DNA from: UBA5704 sp036380715
Lineage (GTDB): Bacteria; Acidobacteriota; Thermoanaerobaculia; Multivoradales; UBA5704
Reading direction: 5' to 3'
NCBI GenBank assembly: GCA_036380715.1
Contig: DASVEF010000159.1
Location: 1-21,659, forward strand
Length of the DNA stretch: 21,659 bases
How positions within the stretch are numbered: the first letter of the stretch is position 1; each line of letters begins with the position of its first letter. Both the position numbers and the translations under genes were made by a program. Of the stretch, positions 1 through 21,659 are shown one piece after another. The notes under the pieces are model-generated. The model was not told the DNA's origin and ran no database searches. It worked only from the letters and a program-made list of their open reading frames with translations.

Positions 1-17857
<17,857 letters not shown>

Positions 17858-17861
<4 letters not shown>

Positions 17862-19432
17862 GACCACGCAAGCTCTGGACGGCCCTGGCGGCGCTGGCGG
17901 CCGTCCTGGCGCTGGCGGCGCCGCCGGGCGCCGAAGAGCGCGGCGGCGCATCCGCTCAAGCCGTCCTGCGCGAGCGGGTGAGAGCCTGGCGCCAGGAGCA
18001 CGAGAAGGAGATCGTCCGCGAGCTGGCGGACCTGCTCGCGCTGCCCAACGTCGCCGCGAACCCGGCGGACATCCAGCGCAACGCCGAGCACCTGCTTCGC
18101 ATGCTCGCGCGGCGCGGCATCGAGGGCCGGCTCCTCACGGCCGGCGATTCGCCGCCCGCGGTCTACGGCGAGCTGCGCGCGCCGGGAGCGCGGCGCACGG
18201 TCGTCTTCTACGCCCACTACGACGGTCAGCCGGCCGATCCCGCCGACTGGGGGAGGGACCCCTGGAGCCCTGTCCTGCGGACGGGCGGCTCCGGCAGCCA
18301 GGAGGTCGACCTCGCGGCCGCCACGCTTCCGCTCGATCCGGAGTGGCGGCTCTACGCGCGCTCGGCGAGCGACGACAAGGGGCCGATCGTGGCCATGCTC
18401 GCCGCCCTCGACGCCCTGCGCGCCGCCGGCGTGGCGCCGACCGTGAACGTCAAATTCTTCTTCGAGGGCGAGGAGGAGGCGGGCTCGCCGCACCTGACCC
18501 AGATTCTCGAACGGCACCGCGAGTTGCTGGCGGCCGACGCCTGGGTCCTCGCCGACGGCCCGGTCCATCAGACCCGCCGGATGCAGGTCGTCTTCGGCGC
18601 CCGCGGCGTCTCCGGAGCGGAGCTGACGGTCTACGGGCCGGGACGCGCCCTGCACAGCGGCCACTACGGCAACTGGGCGCCGAACCCGGCGGCTCTGCTC
18701 GTCGAGCTCCTCGGCGGGCTGCGCGGTCCGGACGGCGAGGTCCGCATCGCCGGTTTCCTGGACGACGTGCGGCCGCTCAGCGAGAGCGAGCGGCGGGCGG
18801 CGGCGGAGACGCCCCTCGTCGAGGAGGACCTGCGGCGCGAGCTCGGGCTGGCCTGGACCGAAGGTAAGGGCGAGCGCCTCCAGGAGTTGGTCATGCGGCC
18901 GGCGCTCAACCTGCGCGGCCTGCAGGCGGCGCAGGTTGGCAAGGGAGCGAGGAACGCCATCCCGACCGAGGCGAGGGCCTCGATCGACTTCCGCCTGGTG
19001 CCGGACCAGACGCCCGAAAAGGTCCGCGCGAAGATGGAGGAGCACCTCCGGCGCCAGGGGTTCTGGATCACCGCCGAGGAGCCCGACCTCGAGGCCCGCA
19101 AGGCGCATCCCAGGATCGTACGGCTGGAGTGGGAGCCCGGATACCCGGGGGCCCGCACCTCGATGGACCTGCCGGTCTCGCGCGCCGTCCTGCGCGCGGT
19201 CGAGGAGGGGACCGGAGGGCCGGTCATCAAAGTCCCCATGCTGGGCGGCTCGGTGCCGATGCACCTGTTCACGGAAACCCTCCGGACTCCGGTCATCGCC
19301 GTGCCGATCGTCAACCACGACAACAACCAGCACGCGGCTCACGAGAACCTCCGCCTGCAGAACCTCTGGGACGGGATCGAGGTCTACTCGGCGCTGTTCG
19401 CCCGCCTGGGGACGACATGGCCGTCAAGATGA
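17858..19432 (+). CDS. Secreted M20-family zinc metallopeptidase (dipeptidase-like)
   Basis: A 524-residue protein with a Sec-type signal: MRPRK, a hydrophobic Ala/Leu run at residues 6-21, and probable cleavage around residues 20-25. The mature part is an M20 di-zinc peptidase. It has HYDGQP (His120, Asp122), SDDKG (171-175), EGEEEAGS (203-210, supplying catalytic and zinc-binding Glu) and NNQHAAHEN with the last zinc His492. The HSGHYG segment near residue 267 and the RNAIP segment near 367 fit the dimerization lid of carnosinase/succinyl-diaminopimelate desuccinylase relatives. All ligand positions are present, so it should be active on amide bonds outside the cytoplasm. Start ATG 17858 overlaps the synthetase stop by 4 nt with a strong ribosome binding site. 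Its place in the operon suggests product maturation or self-protection by cleavage. That role is inference; the family call is firm. Confidence 0.93.
19408..19412 (+). promoter_or_regulatory. Possible ribosome binding site deciding the aminotransferase start
   Basis: GGGGA lies four bases before ATG 19417. The alternative start, ATG 19429, makes an ATGA overlap with the peptidase stop but has no purine-rich site in front of it. Confidence 0.4.
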
Positions 19433-20652
19433 GCAGGGTCGACGAGATTTCCTGCCATCCTGGGCTGCGGCTCGCCCGTTCCATGGCGTCGATGAGCCAG
19501 TCCGGCCTGCGCGAGATCATGGACCTGATCTCGCGGCCGGGAGTTCTCTCGCTCGCCATCGGCATGCCGGCGCCCGAGCTGTTCCCGCGGCAGGCGCTCG
19601 CCGAGGAGGCGGCCCGCCTCCTGGCGGCCGATTCGTCATCCCTCCAATACGGTATCCCCTGGCAGCCCCTCAAGACCCAGATCGTCGAGCTGATGGCCAT
19701 GCGCGGGGTGCGCTGCCGGGAGGAGCAGATCTTCCTCACCTCCGGCTCGCAGCAGAGCATCGACCTGCTGGCCCGCCTGCTGCTCGATCCGGGCGGGCAG
19801 GTCATGATGGAGTGGGCCGTCTACGACGGCGCCCAGATGGCGGTCAAGCTGCGCGAGCCGGAGATCCTGACGGTCTCGACCGACCTCGCCACCGGCATCG
19901 ACGTGGACGAGGTCGAGGGCCTGCTCGCCCGCGGTGCCCGCCCGGCCTTCCTCTATGTCATCCCGGACGGGCACAACCCGCTGGGCGTCAGCGTCAGCGT
20001 CGAGAAGCGGCACCGGCTCTGCGAGCTGGCGCGCCGCTACGGCGTGCCCATCCTGGAGGACGACGCCTACGGTTTCCTCTACTACGGCGAGACGCCGGCG
20101 CCGCCGCTGCGCGCCTTCGAGGAGGAGTGGGTCTTCTACCTGGGCTCGTTCTCGAAGATCCTGGCGCCGTCGCTGCGGGCAGGCTGGATGGTCCTGCCCG
20201 AGGCCCTGCTCCCCCGCGTCTCGGCCCTGAAGCACGCCACCGATCTCGACACGCCCTCGTTCAGTCACCGAGTGATCGCGGGCTTCCTCGAGTCGGGCCG
20301 GTTCCCCGGCCACTTGGCGGTTCTGCGCAACGAGTACCGGCGCCGCCGCGACGCCATGCTCGCGGCGTTGGAGGCCCACTTCCCGCCCGAGGTGACCTGG
20401 AACCGGCCCACGAGCGGCATGTTCGTCTGGGCCGAGCTGCCGCCGGGCATGGACGCCGCCGCACTGTTGCGGATCGCCGTGGAGACGGAGAACGTCGCCT
20501 TCTGCCCGGGCGTGACCCTCTGCGCGGGCGACCGCAGCCGCGGCAGCCGCTGCATGCGCCTGAGCTTCGCGAACGCTCCCGAGCGGATAGAGGAGGCGGT
20601 GCGGAGCCTCGGACGGCTGATCCGGAATGTGTTACGGGAAAGCTCGGCGTAG
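19417..20652 (+). CDS. PLP-dependent aminotransferase, fold type I (class I/II, LysN/2-aminoadipate-like)
   Basis: A 411-residue cytoplasmic enzyme, of usual length for the family. It shows SQSGLREIMDLISRPGV and SLAIGMPAPELFP at the N-terminus, LTSGSQQSIDLLARLLLDPG near residues 107-126, PDGHNPLG (Asn187, substrate/PLP contact), EDDAYGFLYY (Asp215 pairing with the PLP ring nitrogen), GSFSKILAPSLRAGW with the Schiff-base Lys247, and CMRLSFANAP near the end. PDGHNPLG differs from the more usual xQNPTG. It resembles stand-alone aminotransferases such as 2-aminoadipate and arylglycine transaminases, but the substrate cannot be read from sequence. It overlaps the peptidase gene by 16 nt, or by 4 nt if ATG 19429 is used. 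A likely job is supplying or consuming an unusual amino or keto acid for the synthetase, which is inference from context. Confidence 0.9.
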   Translation: MAVKMSRVDEISCHPGLRLARSMASMSQSGLREIMDLISRPGVLSLAIGMPAPELFPRQALAEEAARLLAADSSSLQYGIPWQPLKTQIVELMAMRGVRCREEQIFLTSGSQQSIDLLARLLLDPGGQVMMEWAVYDGAQMAVKLREPEILTVSTDLATGIDVDEVEGLLARGARPAFLYVIPDGHNPLGVSVSVEKRHRLCELARRYGVPILEDDAYGFLYYGETPAPPLRAFEEEWVFYLGSFSKILAPSLRAGWMVLPEALLPRVSALKHATDLDTPSFSHRVIAGFLESGRFPGHLAVLRNEYRRRRDAMLAALEAHFPPEVTWNRPTSGMFVWAELPPGMDAAALLRIAVETENVAFCPGVTLCAGDRSRGSRCMRLSFANAPERIEEAVRSLGRLIRNVLRESSA

Positions 20653-20674
20653 GCGGCTATGGCTGTACAGCCGC
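20653..20674 (+). terminator. Weak stem-loop just after the operon
   Basis: GCGGCT (20653-20658) pairs with AGCCGC (20669-20674) immediately downstream of the aminotransferase stop. The loop contains a perfect 12-bp palindrome (GGCTGTACAGCC, 20661-20672) that could fold alternatively. A pyrimidine-rich stretch follows but no T-run, so termination is only a possibility. Confidence 0.25.
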
Positions 20675-20689
20675 TCAGCGCCGGCTCCT

Positions 20690-20915
20690 CTATCCTCTGT
20701 CAACCATCTCCCGGATGTGGCTCGCCATCTCCTTACCGATCTCGGCAGATTGGTGAGCGGCTGTCCCTCCTCATCATCCCGCCGCCGCAGCGTCGTCTGC
20801 GTATCGACTGTTAGGACGGCATTGTGGTAAGCACGGATGCGGAACGAGTTGCGTTTTGGATTTCTCGAATGTGGGCGACCTCCTCCAGGACACGAGCAAT
20901 GGCGACGTTGTCCAG
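20690..20915 (-). pseudogene. polX: Remnant of PolX-family DNA polymerase N-terminus, frameshifted and truncated
   Basis: Read on the minus strand from 20915, the fragment gives LDNVAIARVLEEVAHIREIQ. A frameshift near 20850 leads to SFRIRAYHNAVLTVDTQ and GQPLTNLP. A second one-base shift near 20741 leads to EIGKEMASHIREMVDRG before a TAG at 20690-20692. Laid end to end this follows the start of bacterial PolX (NPFRIRAYRNA, then LPGIGKDLAAKIREIV, a helix-hairpin-helix). Those enzymes run to about 570 residues with polymerase and PHP domains; only about 75 codons remain here. Two frameshifts and loss of the rest make it non-functional. It converges on the biosynthetic operon from the opposite strand. 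The call is from remembered family motifs, not a search. Confidence 0.75.
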
Positions 20916-21239
20916 GTGAAGAAGAGGGCCTAATCCGTTCCATTTCGGATACGCCCAAGATCAAGGCGGTGCAGGGACCCATGAAGTTCCTCAGGCAGAG
21001 TGGCCTGAGGAATCAGCTCGGATATCCTCGTCAAGGCTGTGGAATAGTGTCTTCGCGTTCTTTTTTCCACCGAGCCGCACAGCTTTAAAGCGAAGCGTGG
21101 TATAGGTGTGTATGCGCACTCTTATCCAGCACGATGGCGAACTCTCGCCAATTACCTTGCGGAGATCCGGTCATTTCCATCCTTTTAGACACAGAAGCCG
21201 GTTTGTAACATAGATCCTGCATAAGGGAACCGCAATCGG
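20916..21239. other. Stretch with no recognisable gene
   Basis: Composition is much lower in GC than the operon. Short open stretches exist on both strands. The longest noticed are a plus-strand 83-codon frame (20837-21088) and a minus-strand run of about 59 codons ending at a TGA at 20991-20993 that includes RFKAVRLGGKKNAKTLFHSL. The latter has a protein-like flavour but no clear start or ribosome binding site, and I do not recognise it. Broken pieces of former genes are more likely than intact ones. A strong inverted repeat lies at 20987-21012. Confidence 0.5.
20987..21012. repeat. Perfect 10-bp inverted repeat with 6-nt loop
   Basis: TTCCTCAGGC (20987-20996) and GCCTGAGGAA (21003-21012) are exact reverse complements around the loop AGAGTG. 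The arms extend by one G-U pair in RNA. No T-run follows on either strand, so it is not a typical intrinsic terminator. It could be a remnant of a mobile element end or a stray RNA hairpin. Confidence 0.7.
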
Positions 21240-21521
21240 CTAGCTCGATAGCAGTCGCTCAAGATTAAGGCTAAAGTCATATGCAAGCCGAGGATTCTTG
21301 GTGCGGAACCCACTTCCCATGGGTTCTCCTTTACGACGCGAAAACGCCAAGATGGCTGCTTGGCAGTGCCCATCTTCTGATTTCAGGATTAGGAAATCCG
21401 TAGGAAGGGGTTCTTTGTGGTATTTGAGATCAAAATGAGTGGCTCGGATTTTTCCAAGGGCCTTGTGCCATACACTCATAGCCGCCGCCATTGGTATGGA
21501 CTCATCATCTGTCGAGTGCTT
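21240..21521 (-). pseudogene. Unassigned ORF, probable 3' part of a gene cut by the insertion element
   Basis: On the minus strand the frame is open from the insertion junction at about 21521 to a TAG at 21240-21242. It passes KHSTDDESIP before the first ATG at 21491 and then MAAAMSVWHKALGKIRATHF. From ATG 21491 it would encode 83 residues. No ribosome binding site precedes 21491 or the second ATG at 21479. Codon use is AT-richer than the operon genes. The protein is basic, with a charged middle (LKYHKEPLPTDFLILK) and no signal or membrane segment. I do not recognise a family. It may be the C-terminus of a gene interrupted by the adjacent element, a small gene, or a chance frame. Confidence 0.35.
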
Positions 21522-21522
21522 A
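21520..21522. repeat. Probable 3-bp target site duplication (TTA)
   Basis: TTA directly abuts the GAGGGTGTTTGG end of the insertion element, which fits the TNA target preference of several IS5-family groups. The matching copy would lie beyond the window. Confidence 0.4.
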
Positions 21523-21659
21523 GAGGGTGTTTGGAAAGTCCATTATGTGGCCAACCGGCCTAGCATCAGACGAACCATGGCTAGTCGGATCATTGTCTCA
21601 CTGGTTTCTGCAAAAACCTCGTAGTCTTTGCTCAGCCTACGATAGCGTCCCAGCCATGC
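21523..21659 (-). mobile_element. End of an IS5-family insertion sequence, running off the window
   Basis: The element edge appears to be GAGGGTGTTTGGAAAGTCC at 21523-21541, like terminal inverted repeats of IS5-family elements of the IS427/IS1031 type. It is followed within a few bases by the transposase stop codon. Only one end is visible, so length and the partner repeat cannot be checked here. Confidence 0.7.
21543..21659 (-). CDS. IS5-family transposase, C-terminal fragment (continues beyond window)
   Basis: The minus strand from the window end reads AWLGRYRRLSKDYEVFAETS, then ETMIRLAMVRLMLGRLAT and TAA (21543-21545), 38 residues. The RRLSKDYE motif followed by SExMIxxAMxRLMxRRL is the characteristic C-terminus of DDE transposases of the IS5 family; its Tyr/Glu lies after the catalytic Glu in the DDE fold. 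The frame is open at the window edge, so the fragment is cut by the window, and whether the whole gene is intact is unknown. The transposase would cut and paste the element by its terminal repeats. Confidence 0.82.
   Translation of the reverse strand, partial: AWLGRYRRLSKDYEVFAETSETMIRLAMVRLMLGRLAT

Noticed and set aside
19129..19416. Extended start of the aminotransferase at 19129
   Set aside because: It would overlap the peptidase by about 300 nt and add an Arg/Pro-rich lead unlike the family; 19417 or 19429 gives the normal N-terminus.
20837..21088. Plus-strand 83-codon ORF
   Set aside because: No ribosome binding site or family resemblance, and it overlaps the PolX remnant on the other strand.
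21240..21491. MbtH-like helper protein, given the small size near an NRPS operon
   Set aside because: The sequence lacks the conserved MbtH Trp and NP/SLWP motifs.

Overview
The window is a GC-rich bacterial chromosomal segment, well above 70% GC by eye up to about position 20652. It carries the 3' part of a modular nonribosomal peptide synthetase (NRPS) / polyketide synthase (PKS) gene cluster read on the plus strand, followed by about 1 kb of low-GC debris. Long, GC-rich synthetase genes, strong GGAGG ribosome binding sites and a secreted hydrolase with a Sec-type signal would fit a Gram-negative secondary-metabolite producer such as Acidobacteriota or Myxococcota. That is inference; no marker gene in the window fixes the taxon. 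|| Layout: 1-7512 is a 5'-truncated NRPS, [A]-PCP / C-A-PCP / C-A-PCP. 7509-17861 is a hybrid NRPS-PKS, C-A-PCP / C-A-PCP / KS-AT-ACP-TE. 17858-19432 is a secreted M20 zinc peptidase. 19417-20652 is a PLP-dependent class I/II aminotransferase. All four genes overlap their neighbours (ATGA at 7509 and 17858, 4-16 nt at the last junction), so they form one translationally coupled operon. Its promoter and the start of the assembly line lie upstream of the window. || Logic: five adenylation domains are present. Four have readable specificity codes: Leu-like (DAWFLGHVV), two Val-like (DVLWLGGTF, DALWLGGTF) and a Cys-family variant (DLYDFSLVW). One malonyl-specific PKS module has no reductive domain, and a thioesterase ends the line. 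No epimerization, methylation or heterocyclization domain is seen. The simplest prediction is an X-Leu-Val-Val-(Cys-like) peptide extended by one malonyl unit and released with an unreduced beta-keto group. The exported M20 peptidase may mature or inactivate the product, and the aminotransferase may supply an unusual building block. No transporter, regulator, MbtH protein or phosphopantetheinyl transferase is in the window. || Edge: from about 20653 the composition falls to roughly half GC and ordinary genes stop. This strip holds a frameshifted, truncated remnant of a PolX-family DNA polymerase on the minus strand (20690-20915), a perfect 10-bp inverted repeat (20987-21012), an unassigned minus-strand ORF open up to an insertion junction (21240-21522), and the terminal repeat plus transposase C-terminus of an IS5-family element running off the window (21523-21659).
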